DNA of 45,070 nt from Nitrospirota bacterium (GCA_021816465.1 JAKAYF010000008.1:1-45070), one strand, 5' to 3'; numbered from the stretch's first letter, positions 25,908-36,173 are shown. Translations and numbers: made by a program. Notes: generated by a model from the letters alone, not told the origin.

Positions 25908-28900
25908 ATGTTTCTTTCAACGTTTGCGATCAAAAGACCTGTTACAACCCTCATTATCTTTATCGCACTGATTGCCTCGGGAGTGTTCTCCTACCTCTCC
26001 CTTGGAAGAAATCTTTTTCCCAGGGTCTCCTTTCCAATTCTTTCCGTGACCTATCTTGTTCCGGGTGTTTCATCCAAGGTTCTTGAAAAAACGGTGGTTC
26101 CGCCGGTCGAGGAAGCCCTCTCGAGCCTTCCCGGGCTCAAGCATCTTCATGTGGTCAGTGTTCCCGGTGTGGTTTCCCTGACGGCCATTTTTTCTGAGCA
26201 TACCGATCCGAGGCTCATCTATCCCAGGCTTCAGGAAAAGGTCGAGGGGGTTGCTCCCAGTCTGCCTTCAGGTACGCCACCACCGATCATATCTGTTGTA
26301 AACCCAACTTCATTGCCTCTTTTATGGGTCATTCTCCCTATTCCCGATTCAATGGATACGCGCGTGGTCTCGGACTGGGCGATGGCAAATCTGGTCTCCC
26401 CCATCAGAAAACTTTCGGGAGTAGGGGATGTCAAGCCGATTTTTCCGCCACGGGAAGTTGTTCATGTCAGGATGCACAGAAAGGATCTGAGAAAATACCT
26501 GATCCCTGTCACCTCTGTTCTTGAATCCCTGAAAAAGGTCGGGCTTTCCATTCCTGCCGGGACAATGACCTCCGGCAAGGAAGAAATAATGGTTGAGACG
26601 CTCGACTCGGAGTCGACGATCCCATCTCTTTCTGCTTTGCCTGTTCCGAAAGGCAATGGCGGAACCGTTCCCCTGGCAGACATTGCGACGATTTCTGTTG
26701 GACCAATCAGGGAGACTGAGGTCTTCAGGATAGATGGCGCACGTGCTATCGGAATAAGGGTTTTCAAGAAAAAGGGTGCGGACGGGCTCTTCCTTTCGGA
26801 GCAGATACAGAAGATTATTCATGAAACAAGAACGGTTTTTTCAGTTTCCGGCACCAAAGGGCAATCGATCGAATTGCACCCTGTTATTCGCATGGACCGA
26901 TCGGAGATGGTTCGGAAAAACAACCGGGAGCTTCTCGAAACACTCCTTTTTGGTGGCAGCTTGACGGTTATTGTCATCTGGATTTTTCTGGGCAGCTTCA
27001 AGACAACGCTGATTGCATCGGTCTCGATCCCTTCATCTGTTATTGCAACATTTCTGATGATGAAGCTTAGCCACTTTTCCCTCAATAACATGACAATGCT
27101 TGGTTTGTCCCTGGTTGTCGGGATTCTTGTGGATGATGCAATCGTTGTGCTCGAGAATATCCATCGTCACCTGAAGATGGGAAAGCCTTTTGACCTGGCC
27201 GTTTCCGATGGGGTCGGAGAGATCGGGATGGCGGTTATGGCAACCACCTTTTCGATTGTCTCTGTTTTTGCCCCGGTTGCCTTTATGCATGGCATCATCG
27301 GAAAGTTTTTCTTTGAATTTGGTTTGACCGTTTCTTTTGCGGTTCTTGTTTCGATGCTGGTTTCCCTTTCCCTGATCCCTGTCCTGATGAAGATTGCCCC
27401 CGGAGCCGGGCTTAAACAGATTTCATCGAGATCCCTCGATAAAAAAATGGACTCCCTTCTTTCCGTGTACCGCTCTTTTTTGGCAAAGGCTCTTGATCAT
27501 CCGTGGACTGTTGCCGGAGTGGGGGGAGCCTCGATCGCAGTCGCTGCCGTGATCTTTTATCTCCTGGGAGCAGATCTCGTTCCCAGGACAGATGATGGTG
27601 CCTATGTTGTCCGGATGACCGCCGGAGAATCATCCTCCATCGCATTTTCAAAAAAAACCTTTGAGGATGTTGCCTCAAAAATACGTCAGCAAAAAGGCAT
27701 CGAGTCGGTTTTCTACCAGATCGGCAATTCCTATGGAGGTTCCACGAACAGAGGGTACTTCTACGTTCTCATGAAGCCCTTGTCCACGCGCAAAACATCA
27801 GAGGAGACCTCGATCGCTGATTTAAGAAGACTGCTTTTGTCCTATCCGGGAATTTCTTTTTCCATCGATCATCTCTCACCTCTTGGAGGAAGCGGCACGG
27901 ATGTTCCGATCCAGATCATTCTCCAGGGCCCGGACCGGAAGACGCTTGATGATCTTGGCGTAAGTCTCCACCGGTACCTTGCCAAAACGGACGGTTTTGT
28001 CGATATCACGATCCGTGAAGGGGAGAGGCAAAAACTTCTGGCCGTTGTTCCCCAAAAAAATCTTCCGCCAGGGATTGGTGCGAGAGAATTGGGCGGGACG
28101 CTTCACCTCTATCTTTCCGGAGTTGATACCGGCTGGGCCAGGGTCCATGGCCAGTCCATCCCGGTCCATCTTTCAATGAGCCCTCCTGATCTGTCTTCTC
28201 CTTCGGACCTTGCCTCTCTGCCGGTCATGACTTCCACCGGAAGGGTCATCTTCCTGGGGGATGTTGCAAAGGTGGAGTCCGAAGTCCAGTTCAAAAGGCG
28301 TGTCAGAGATGACCGGATGCCATCGGTTACGCTTGAGTCCAACCTTGCTGGCAATTTTCCTCTCAAGACAGCTCTCGACAAGATCAATCAATGGAAAAAA
28401 GCCCATCTTTCAGGAGACTACCACCTTCGGTTCGGTGGTTCAGGCGATGTCATGAACAATGCGATCGGATCTTTCATGATGGCCATCGGCCTCGCAATTG
28501 TGGCTGTTTTCATGGTCCTTTCTTCCCAGTTCGAAAGTTTCATCCAGCCATTCATTATTACCCTGTCCATTCCTGTTTCCCTGTCCGGTGCGGCACTGGC
28601 TCTTTACCTGACAGGCAATTCACTGAACATCATGAGCGCGATGGGACTGATCATCCTCTTTGGACTTGTGGCAAAAAATGCAATACTGATGGTGGACTAT
28701 ACAAATACATTGAGAAAAAGAGGCTATTCCAGAAGGGATGCTCTTTTGTCGGCATGTCCCGTAAGGTTGAGACCCGTATTGATGACAACTGTCGCAATGG
28801 TTGCAGGAATGTCCCCCATGGCCCTTGGTTTTGGCTCTGGGGGGCCGCTTCGAGCCCCCATGGCCCTTGTTGTCATGGGGGGGCTTCTGTCTTCCATGTT

Positions 28901-28982
28901 GCTGACGTTGTTTGTCGTTCCGGTTGCATATGATTGTTTTGCCCGCTGGAATTTTTTCTCAAAAGATGAACTGAAGCCGTAA
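25908..28982 (+). CDS. RND family efflux transporter permease (AcrB/HAE type)
   Basis: 12-TM RND layout; AIKRPVTTLIIFIAL, GDVKPIFPP, DDAIVVLENIHRHL, FGLVAKNAILMVDYTN. GGAGG precedes ATG 25908; the ORF track starts at 25881. Confidence 0.94.
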   Translation: MFLSTFAIKRPVTTLIIFIALIASGVFSYLSLGRNLFPRVSFPILSVTYLVPGVSSKVLEKTVVPPVEEALSSLPGLKHLHVVSVPGVVSLTAIFSEHTDPRLIYPRLQEKVEGVAPSLPSGTPPPIISVVNPTSLPLLWVILPIPDSMDTRVVSDWAMANLVSPIRKLSGVGDVKPIFPPREVVHVRMHRKDLRKYLIPVTSVLESLKKVGLSIPAGTMTSGKEEIMVETLDSESTIPSLSALPVPKGNGGTVPLADIATISVGPIRETEVFRIDGARAIGIRVFKKKGADGLFLSEQIQKIIHETRTVFSVSGTKGQSIELHPVIRMDRSEMVRKNNRELLETLLFGGSLTVIVIWIFLGSFKTTLIASVSIPSSVIATFLMMKLSHFSLNNMTMLGLSLVVGILVDDAIVVLENIHRHLKMGKPFDLAVSDGVGEIGMAVMATTFSIVSVFAPVAFMHGIIGKFFFEFGLTVSFAVLVSMLVSLSLIPVLMKIAPGAGLKQISSRSLDKKMDSLLSVYRSFLAKALDHPWTVAGVGGASIAVAAVIFYLLGADLVPRTDDGAYVVRMTAGESSSIAFSKKTFEDVASKIRQQKGIESVFYQIGNSYGGSTNRGYFYVLMKPLSTRKTSEETSIADLRRLLLSYPGISFSIDHLSPLGGSGTDVPIQIILQGPDRKTLDDLGVSLHRYLAKTDGFVDITIREGERQKLLAVVPQKNLPPGIGARELGGTLHLYLSGVDTGWARVHGQSIPVHLSMSPPDLSSPSDLASLPVMTSTGRVIFLGDVAKVESEVQFKRRVRDDRMPSVTLESNLAGNFPLKTALDKINQWKKAHLSGDYHLRFGGSGDVMNNAIGSFMMAIGLAIVAVFMVLSSQFESFIQPFIITLSIPVSLSGAALALYLTGNSLNIMSAMGLIILFGLVAKNAILMVDYTNTLRKRGYSRRDALLSACPVRLRPVLMTTVAMVAGMSPMALGFGSGGPLRAPMALVVMGGLLSSMLLTLFVVPVAYDCFARWNFFSKDELKP

Positions 28983-29015
28983 AATAATTTCGATTGCTTG
29001 ATGAAGGAGATTTGG

Positions 29016-29642
29016 ATGCGATTTCGTCTGGGAAATCTTAAATGGAGTTTTTTTTCTGTTGTTGTTTTGGCTGGAGCAGTTCTTCTATCTGGGTGCCAGA
29101 CTGTGAAAAAGACGACAACCCTGACCTCCCTCGGGTTAACTCCGGATGCAGCACCGAACGGGGTTATCGTCAGGGTCATCAATCGCTTTTTCAATCCGAA
29201 GGTGATCCCTTACGAATTTCCTTATACGATTGTTCTCGATCCATCCCATCCCTTTGTTATTCACTGCGAACATAACCGTGTCGTGAAGGTGCCGGACCAG
29301 TACAAGTCTGTCGTGATCCGTTTCATCGGCAGGAGCAATGGCTATATTCAGGCGGTGGAGTTCAAGTGGGTCGACTGGGAAGGACATATTACCAGACGGT
29401 ATTTCTTCCATCAGGACGTCGACAAGTTTCTGCATGTGCTTTCACCGGTGCCTGTTGATTCTGCAAAAGGTTTCGGAATGGGCAACTATCTGAACGGGTG
29501 TACGGATCCTCTTTTGATTGTGACTGTTGATGCCTATCCGGGAGTGGTCAATGAGTTCAACTTCCTCGGAGATTTCATCGAGAAAGTCCTTTATCCGCAA
29601 AACCCGCTGAAAGCGTTTTCTTTTGTCAGATTGTCAAAATAG
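29016..29642 (+). CDS. hypothetical lipoprotein
   Basis: AAGGAG before ATG 29016; signal peptide with lipobox VLLSGC. Confidence 0.65.
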   Translation: MRFRLGNLKWSFFSVVVLAGAVLLSGCQTVKKTTTLTSLGLTPDAAPNGVIVRVINRFFNPKVIPYEFPYTIVLDPSHPFVIHCEHNRVVKVPDQYKSVVIRFIGRSNGYIQAVEFKWVDWEGHITRRYFFHQDVDKFLHVLSPVPVDSAKGFGMGNYLNGCTDPLLIVTVDAYPGVVNEFNFLGDFIEKVLYPQNPLKAFSFVRLSK

Positions 29643-29669
29643 AGACTGAATATTTCAGAAAGGAAGTTC

Positions 29670-30188
29670 ATGGCGTCCGATGGAAGGTCAAAGCGTTTTT
29701 CTTATGAGGATATGACGGCACTCCTGGCAGAAAAAGGTTGTCGTCTGACGGAGCAGAGAAATATCATCCTGAAATCTCTCCTCTCGTTTCCTCTGACCTT
29801 CTCTCCGATGGATCTGGAAAAACGCCTGATGAAAACGGATCCTGCTTTGGGGCGTGCAACGATTTTCCGTGCAATTGATCTTTTCCTTGAAATGGGTATC
29901 CTTGAAAAAATTCATAGGGAGTCGGGGGATGATGTCTATCTTGTCGGCTCTGTCGGACATCACCATCATTTAATCTGTCGTGTCTGTGGTGAGATTCGGG
30001 ATATCAATTTTTGCCCGTTTGAAGAGGGTATTCATGAGATCATGAGAAAAGAAGGGTATTCGGAGGGATATCACCGGATTGAGATCGAAGGGATTTGCGG
30101 GGTGTGCAAAAAGGTTTCTGAAAAAACGCAGGACGAGGCTGAGGGTGGGTTAAGGTCCCATGGCGGTAAAGTGAGGCAACTCCATTGA
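29670..30188 (+). CDS. Fur family transcriptional regulator
   Basis: GCRLTEQRNIIL, LGRATIFRAIDLF, GHHHHLICRVCGEI, CGVCKK. Confidence 0.92.
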   Translation: MASDGRSKRFSYEDMTALLAEKGCRLTEQRNIILKSLLSFPLTFSPMDLEKRLMKTDPALGRATIFRAIDLFLEMGILEKIHRESGDDVYLVGSVGHHHHLICRVCGEIRDINFCPFEEGIHEIMRKEGYSEGYHRIEIEGICGVCKKVSEKTQDEAEGGLRSHGGKVRQLH

Positions 30189-30275
30189 GCCAAGATAGAG
30201 GCCGAAGATCAGGAGTATGACAAGACCAACAATCATCAGAGCACTGTTTTTGAGGGGTTTCCTAGGGGTAGACAT
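30150..30275 (-). CDS. possible 41-aa single-TM small protein
   Basis: MSTPRKPLKNSALMIVGLVILLIFGLYLGSMELPHFTAMGP: charged N-terminus then a TM helix. Overlaps the fur 3' end. Confidence 0.4.
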   Translation of the reverse strand: MSTPRKPLKNSALMIVGLVILLIFGLYLGSMELPHFTAMGP

Positions 30276-30699
30276 GGTGAGAATTCTATGGCGTTTTGTA
30301 TTCGGAGTCAAGCGAAAATCCTCTGGAATGCTTTCAGGGATTCCTTTTTCTGCCGCTCTTTCTGTCTTGACGTTTTTTCTTGTTCTTGGTTGCTCAACAG
30401 AGGGCCCTGCTCCCATTTCCGTCTCAAAGGTTACTCCAACCACTCTCCGTTTTGACGGGGACCCCGTTCCCACACTGATCCCTACAACCAATCTGTACCT
30501 TTTTCTGAACTCTGACCGTCCCCTGTATTTTTCCGATGGTCAGTATTTTCAGTCCTACAAGGGCCACTGGTTTTCTTCAAACGGTCTGGAAGGGCCATGG
30601 ATGCCTTGTGAGGTGATGGACCTGCCAGATCTCCTGAGAAGTGTTCCTCCTGAATACTATTATGACAACTTTCCATCACAGCTAAAGAAAGACCGATAG
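30274..30699 (+). CDS. hypothetical lipoprotein (YXWGXW-like tail)
   Basis: LTFFLVLGCSTEGP lipobox; LYFSDGQYFQSYKGHWFSSNGLEGPW. Start uncertain (30274 or 30330). Confidence 0.65.
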   Translation: MVRILWRFVFGVKRKSSGMLSGIPFSAALSVLTFFLVLGCSTEGPAPISVSKVTPTTLRFDGDPVPTLIPTTNLYLFLNSDRPLYFSDGQYFQSYKGHWFSSNGLEGPWMPCEVMDLPDLLRSVPPEYYYDNFPSQLKKDR

Positions 30700-30743
30700 C
30701 CTGTCGATCAGACAAGCTTTCTGTCGTGAGCCAGGGAGGATAA

Positions 30744-32273
30744 ATGCTTTTTCCTGCCTTAGCCGGACATCTTTTTTTGAGGCGTTTTTTTTCTGTGTCT
30801 GAAGCGAGCGTTCCCATCCCGTCGCCAAGAAGACTTCTCCGTTGTTTTCTGTTCATTCTGCTTCTATCGGGGTGCACCACTCTTCCGAACGGTCTGACTC
30901 ACTCTGAAGTTCAGTCGCTGCTTCTTCATAAAAAATATAAGACACTGTTCCTGTTATCCAGAAAAAATGCCATGAAAGGAGATCCCGAGTCCGAATTCAT
31001 TCAGGGCTATTTGAGTGAGTATGGGCTGGGAACGGCTGTTGATCCGAAAGAGGCCGTTTCCTGGTATAAAAAGGCTGCCTCCAAGGGGAACAGTGAAGCA
31101 ATGAATAATCTGGGCATCATGTACAGCCATGGCCTTGGCGTCAATGAACGTGATCGGCGGGCGATTTATTGGTTTACCCGTTCAGCTCGTCTGAATAACC
31201 CTGCTGGATACAACAACCTGGCGCTCCTCATGGAGGAAATAGGTGGTCCCGGGGATAAAAAGCGTGCCGTCCGTTACTTTCTCCGCGCGGCAAAGGACGG
31301 GGATCCCGATGCGATGAATAATCTGGGTCTTGTCTATATGCGGGGCGATGGTACTGCTGTCGATCGGGAAAAGGCACGATTCTGGTTTCAAAAGGCGGCG
31401 GACCATGGGCTTTCCGAGGCTCGGAAAAATATCGATTTCTTGCGGTCGGGGGGCTCTGATTCCTATGACACAAAATCTGGCACGCCGGGTAGCTTCCCTC
31501 GAGGTTCAAGGCCTGTGGAAAGCTGGATTCGCAGGCTTGACGGGAATCATGCAGTCAAGCGTCACAAGGACTGGGTTGCTGTTGTCATTGGTGTCGACCG
31601 TTATCTTATCAACGGAGTGCCATCAGCAGAGTTTGCTGATAATGACGCAGAATCCGTTGCGGGTCTTCTGAAAAAGATGGGTTGGTCGACGGTTTTACTG
31701 GAAAATGAGCATGCCAGCTACTTTTCAATCAAAAACAGAATCCTCGTCTGGAAGGGGTATCCGCTTCGACGGTTTCTGATTTATTTTTCGGGCCATGGAA
31801 CCCTGTCTCCATCGGGAACTCCCGGTCTTGCCCCTTCGGATATTCTTCCGTCGGGGGCGGGTGCGATCCCGTTGAAAACGCTGAAAGGCTGGATCAGCCA
31901 ATCTGCGTCAAAGAAGAAGTATTTGATAATTGATGCCTGTTTTGCAGGCGGAAAGAGATTTTTCTTCCCGAAGGGGACTCGGCCATTGATAGCGGTTCGC
32001 GATCAGTCGCCGGAACCAGCGGATCTTCTTGAGATGGATGCCTCGGAAAGGCACCAGGAAAGCCACGTTGATCCTGCCAGTCGACATGGTCTGTTTACGG
32101 AGGTTTTTCTGGAGGGAGTCCGAAAGCATCTGCCCACTCCGAGATGGGGTGACGTCTCAAGGGAGCTGTTGTTCCAGTTGCCATTTGAGGCGAGATCGGA
32201 AGGGTTTGATCAAAACCCTTCCATCCGGCCGGATCATTCCCCCCTGCTGGCGGGATATATTGGCGGCCCTTAA
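30744..32273 (+). CDS. lipoprotein with Sel1-like repeats and a caspase-like (peptidase C14) domain
   Basis: Lipobox LLLSGC; Sel1 repeats (AVSWYKKAASKGNSEAMNNLGIMYSHGLGV); VVIGVDRY, FLIYFSGHG, YLIIDACFAGGK dyad motifs. Confidence 0.9.
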   Translation: MLFPALAGHLFLRRFFSVSEASVPIPSPRRLLRCFLFILLLSGCTTLPNGLTHSEVQSLLLHKKYKTLFLLSRKNAMKGDPESEFIQGYLSEYGLGTAVDPKEAVSWYKKAASKGNSEAMNNLGIMYSHGLGVNERDRRAIYWFTRSARLNNPAGYNNLALLMEEIGGPGDKKRAVRYFLRAAKDGDPDAMNNLGLVYMRGDGTAVDREKARFWFQKAADHGLSEARKNIDFLRSGGSDSYDTKSGTPGSFPRGSRPVESWIRRLDGNHAVKRHKDWVAVVIGVDRYLINGVPSAEFADNDAESVAGLLKKMGWSTVLLENEHASYFSIKNRILVWKGYPLRRFLIYFSGHGTLSPSGTPGLAPSDILPSGAGAIPLKTLKGWISQSASKKKYLIIDACFAGGKRFFFPKGTRPLIAVRDQSPEPADLLEMDASERHQESHVDPASRHGLFTEVFLEGVRKHLPTPRWGDVSRELLFQLPFEARSEGFDQNPSIRPDHSPLLAGYIGGP

Positions 32274-32287
32274 TAAATACGCGGGAT

Positions 32288-33913
32288 CTACTTTAAAAAA
32301 GTGACGGACCCGATCGAGTTTCCTCCAGCGTCCTCTCCTCCGACAAGCATGACTCTTCCGTCAGGGAGAAGTGCCGCGCCGAGCTCTTTTCTTTTTGTAA
32401 TGTCGGGACGGAGCCTGCTGTTCCAGCTGTTGCTTCCGGGATCATAGATGTCGAGTTTGTCGAGAACTCCGTTTCTGTTGAACCCGTCGGCCATAAGGAC
32501 CTTCCCGTCTGGAAGGAGAATGGCTGTCGCATAGAGTCTGGGTGTCGGGGATGGCTGGATCTTCTTTCCCCAGACCCGGGATATTGGGTCATAGATGTTC
32601 CCTGTTCCGGAAATCCCATTCTGCCCTTCGAATCCTCCCATAAAAAGAACCTGCCCATTGCTCAGGAGAACACCAGTGCCGCCCATTCTGCTTTCGGGTG
32701 CTGAAGGGAGTGTTTTCCATTTCCCTGTCCGTATCGAATACTCTTCTGTTAAAGCAAGAAATCCTGAGTCGGATTGCCCTCCAATGACCAGAACATTTCC
32801 ATTGGGCAATGAAACGGCAACCGCGCCCATTCTTGGAACGGGATCAGGCGCAATCCTGTTCCATTGTCCTGTTTTTGGTGAGTAAATAAAGGCTTCCTTG
32901 AGGATGCCCGTGCTGTTGAATCCACCAGAGAGGAAGATCCTGTTCCCGGGGAGTGGGGCTGCAGCGGTATAGGAAACCGGCAGCGGGTAATCCGGGATGG
33001 TTTTCTCCCACCGGTTGGTGAAGGGACTGAAGACCTCAACGGTTCCGACGATCCCCGGAGCGGCCTCTCCACCAATAGAAACGACCCGACCATCTGACAG
33101 GGTCACAAGCGCCCCTGAATCTCTTGGGACCGAAAGAGGTTGTCCTGATATTCTCTGGTTTCCGAGCGGAGGGGCGTAATGGGAGAACTCCCTGATGATT
33201 TTTTGTGCCAGTGTGCGAGCCTTGTTGGAGTTTGGAGCATCTGTCGTTTCAAGCAATCCCCTCGAAAGATAGGATGTTGCAAGGATTGCCGGAGACCATT
33301 GGCTGCAGAGCGGAATCTTCTTTCCCCAATTCAAACCGTCGGCCTCCCCGTCAGAGAGATCTTCCACAATGGCCCAGGCGATCAGCCCTGAGGTCACGCC
33401 ACCGATGGAGATTTTTGAAATGGCCTGTCCGATCAGTTTTTCCTCGGTGTTTTCTTCCTCCCGGCTTTTGGCTGTTCTGAGTATTCCTGCGTACTGTTCC
33501 GTTGCGTGGAGATCTTTGAGGGAAGACAAAACCCCTATCTGGAGATTTTGGACCGGTTTTTTGAGGAAGGCTGACAGAAATGGCTTGTAGGGTTTGTTTT
33601 GACAGGTGGAAGGAGACTGTATTGGCAGGATGATTCTGGCAGGGAAGATGGATCGGGGTACCTGCAAGGAGAATCGACCATGTTCATCGATCCTGCCCCT
33701 GATTTCTCCCGGACGGCTTTTTTTGTTCCCAGTATCTGAAATGTGGCGAATGGTAACTGTTCCGGATCGTTCAAGAAGCGTTTGTCCTGATACGAGAACT
33801 GTGTCTTCCGAAAAGGCCGGTTGCTGGAAAAGGAATGTGGACAGTGATACACAGAAGAGAAGGGGGAGTCGATAAAAGCGGGCCATCAAATGTCTCCAGT
33901 AAGGTCTGTTCAT
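32288..33913 (-). CDS. kelch-repeat secreted protein
   Basis: Signal peptide; repeated LPNGNVLVIGGQ / LSNGQVLFMGGF / LPDGKVLMADGF / LPDGRVMLVGGE. Confidence 0.88.
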   Translation of the reverse strand: MNRPYWRHLMARFYRLPLLFCVSLSTFLFQQPAFSEDTVLVSGQTLLERSGTVTIRHISDTGNKKSRPGEIRGRIDEHGRFSLQVPRSIFPARIILPIQSPSTCQNKPYKPFLSAFLKKPVQNLQIGVLSSLKDLHATEQYAGILRTAKSREEENTEEKLIGQAISKISIGGVTSGLIAWAIVEDLSDGEADGLNWGKKIPLCSQWSPAILATSYLSRGLLETTDAPNSNKARTLAQKIIREFSHYAPPLGNQRISGQPLSVPRDSGALVTLSDGRVVSIGGEAAPGIVGTVEVFSPFTNRWEKTIPDYPLPVSYTAAAPLPGNRIFLSGGFNSTGILKEAFIYSPKTGQWNRIAPDPVPRMGAVAVSLPNGNVLVIGGQSDSGFLALTEEYSIRTGKWKTLPSAPESRMGGTGVLLSNGQVLFMGGFEGQNGISGTGNIYDPISRVWGKKIQPSPTPRLYATAILLPDGKVLMADGFNRNGVLDKLDIYDPGSNSWNSRLRPDITKRKELGAALLPDGRVMLVGGEDAGGNSIGSVTFLK

Positions 33914-34044
33914 CCATCAGAACGATTGGAAAACGATTCTGAAGATCTTTTATCAGTTTTTTTGAGCTAATTGAGATTGATTATTGAATTCGATTCTATC
34001 GTTCAGCGCTGGATTTTGTCAAATCGTTGAGCTTGGGTATCGGG

Positions 34045-34872
34045 TCACAATGATCTGTATTGACCCCCTTCAAGGATGATCCTGATTCGGTCTCCTGACT
34101 TGAGTCCCCATCTCTTTTGGGCGGATCCTTCCCGTTGAAAGATTTCAAGCCAGCCCGAGCTATTGATAAGGATTCCCACATCTCCAACGGGTACATCCTG
34201 ATAAAATCGTACATAGGGTACAGGAATTGGTGCATCAGGTAGAGTGATCTCTTTCGGTGGATCACTGATGTGATATCCAAGGAGAATATTTCCAAAGTGA
34301 TCAACATTCCAGATCCGGCACATTCCTGATGGAGTGGGGTCCGATGACCTTGCCAGCATTTCTGGAGACAGAATCTTGCCGCAAGCTGTTCCCTTTTTTG
34401 CCAGAACCTGTTCGATGAGAGCCTTCGCAAAGAGATCTCTCCCCTGGAATGTCGGAGATCTTTCTTCGGCAGGTTGAAATTCAAGATAAGGGATTCTTCT
34501 GAACGACAGGTTGGGGAACCACTCATTCATTAATGAGGGCAGTCCATTGTCAGGAAGAAAGATCCATCCGAATGGAGAATGGATTTGAATCGGCATCCTG
34601 TCGGATCCAACTCCTGGATCCACGATGACCAGGTGAAAGCTTTCCGGCGGAAACCATGTGATGGTGTCTTTTAGAAACGGAAGGGCGTTGCATGGCTCGA
34701 ACATATCGAGTTCGTGCGTCAGGTCAATAATGGTGGCATTGGGGAGAGAGGAGAGGAGGACGCCTTTTATTGCGCCTGTGTAGGGGTCTTTTGTTCCAAA
34801 ATCTGTTGACAGGGTGATGATTGGGTTCACTGGTTCCTCGTAGATGGGGTTTTTCTGTAGTAAAGATAGCAA
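34045..34872 (-). CDS. SAM hydrolase / SAM-dependent halogenase family (DUF62)
   Basis: PIITLSTDFGTKDPYTGAIKGVLLSSLPNATIIDLTHE, LVIVDPGVGSDR, IFLPDNGL. Exact start uncertain. Confidence 0.9.
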   Translation of the reverse strand: MLSLLQKNPIYEEPVNPIITLSTDFGTKDPYTGAIKGVLLSSLPNATIIDLTHELDMFEPCNALPFLKDTITWFPPESFHLVIVDPGVGSDRMPIQIHSPFGWIFLPDNGLPSLMNEWFPNLSFRRIPYLEFQPAEERSPTFQGRDLFAKALIEQVLAKKGTACGKILSPEMLARSSDPTPSGMCRIWNVDHFGNILLGYHISDPPKEITLPDAPIPVPYVRFYQDVPVGDVGILINSSGWLEIFQREGSAQKRWGLKSGDRIRIILEGGQYRSL

Positions 34873-35543
34873 ACGCCTGTCAGTGCGATGCCGGCAGCAA
34901 AGCCTTTCCAGAAAGATTGGGTATTTCCTCCAAGAATGAACCCGGAGAATCCGCCAAGAAAAGAGATATTCAGGAATTCGCTCCGAATTCCTGATGATAT
35001 GTTTGACTTCTGCTTTTCGTCAAAGGGGTGGAGAAGGCGACACAGATTGTGTCTGCTGGGGATAAATCCGGGGACGGTGGTCTTGTAACGGTCAAACTCC
35101 GGAAACTGACCTGAAAGGAACTGGTCTTCATAATGTGCGAGAAAAAGAATAAATGGAATGGCAAGAAAAAGAATGATTACCGCAGAGACAGGGGAGTTCA
35201 TTGGTGCGAGTGAGATCAGGATGAGAATGGATCCTGCATGAATGGGATGCCTGATTGCTCCATAAAGGCCTCCTGATTCAAGTGTGGCGGCTTTTGGCAG
35301 CGATCTCCAGACAATGTCGGAGCCCAGTATGGATGCTCCGGAGACTCTCAGCCAGAGCCCTGCAAGGTAAAGTGACATGAGTATGCTGTAGGAAAGGTGC
35401 AGTGTCATGACGGTGAGTGAGCCTGCACGATCGAGAAGCAATGCGATGACAGGGTGAGGGTATAGCGTATTGATTTTCCATAATCCGGCAAAAAGAAGGA
35501 GAAGAATCGGAACTCTTCCCTGATAAAAGATATTGGCTATCAT
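34827..35543 (-). CDS. isoprenylcysteine carboxyl methyltransferase-like membrane protein
   Basis: GGLYGAIRHPIHAGSILI ... HYEDQFLSGQFPEFDRYKTTVPGFIPS (ICMT/PEMT pattern). Start assigned to MIANIFYQGR; the ORF extends to 35888 with a low-complexity N-terminus. Confidence 0.8.
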   Translation of the reverse strand: MIANIFYQGRVPILLLLFAGLWKINTLYPHPVIALLLDRAGSLTVMTLHLSYSILMSLYLAGLWLRVSGASILGSDIVWRSLPKAATLESGGLYGAIRHPIHAGSILILISLAPMNSPVSAVIILFLAIPFILFLAHYEDQFLSGQFPEFDRYKTTVPGFIPSRHNLCRLLHPFDEKQKSNISSGIRSEFLNISFLGGFSGFILGGNTQSFWKGFAAGIALTGVCYLYYRKTPSTRNQ

Positions 35544-36173
35544 TATTTTCCCGGAGTTGCTTTGAGTTGTTTGTTCTTTTTCTTGGCCGCATCCCATTGC
35601 CGGAAATCTGTCTTCGGGGAGAACGTCGTCATGTGATCCGGAAAACGATTGCGAACACGTCTGGCCGAAGCCGTTTTCAGAAGGAAGTTTCGGGGCGAGG
35701 GCTTTTCGCCGATGCTTTGTCATCAAAACGGTATTCAGCTTGAGAGAACAGATGGCTTGAGACTTTGAACTATTTGTTGAGCTTTCTGTGGCCAAGGGTA
35801 GCATGCCCACATGGAGAGCGGCAACCGATTTCGTGCCTGTCTTGCTCTCCGAGAAGAAAGATTCTTCCTCCTCATTGATCGGACTCAACAGTTCATCGCC
35901 AGCGCCAAAAAGACCATTTTTACTTTTGGAAGCGCCGGGTTCCGCCGATCAGAGATAGTCCTGGTTCGGGTACATTCATCATGATGGATTGTTGCTGACT
36001 TGTTTTTTAGTGATTGTTATTATTTGCATTTGTTTCGATTTGGTTTCAATGGCAGAGCTCGTTGTTTCTTTTTTTTGAATGTGTCTTGAAAGGGCTTTAT
36101 TTTCACTTCTTTTTGAGATATGATTAAAAGATTCCAAGCCGTAGAATGCGGCGAGCAGGGGGGTCCATTTCGA

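Noticed and set aside
28391-28933. 180-aa plus-strand ORF overlapping the RND permease
   Set aside because: Alternate frame of a conserved permease; Cys/His-rich composition is a frame artefact.
35544-35888. N-terminal 115-aa extension of the ICMT-like ORF
   Set aside because: Ser/Lys-rich with no TM or domain; the membrane protein starts naturally at MIANIFYQGR. Kept as uncertain rather than annotated.
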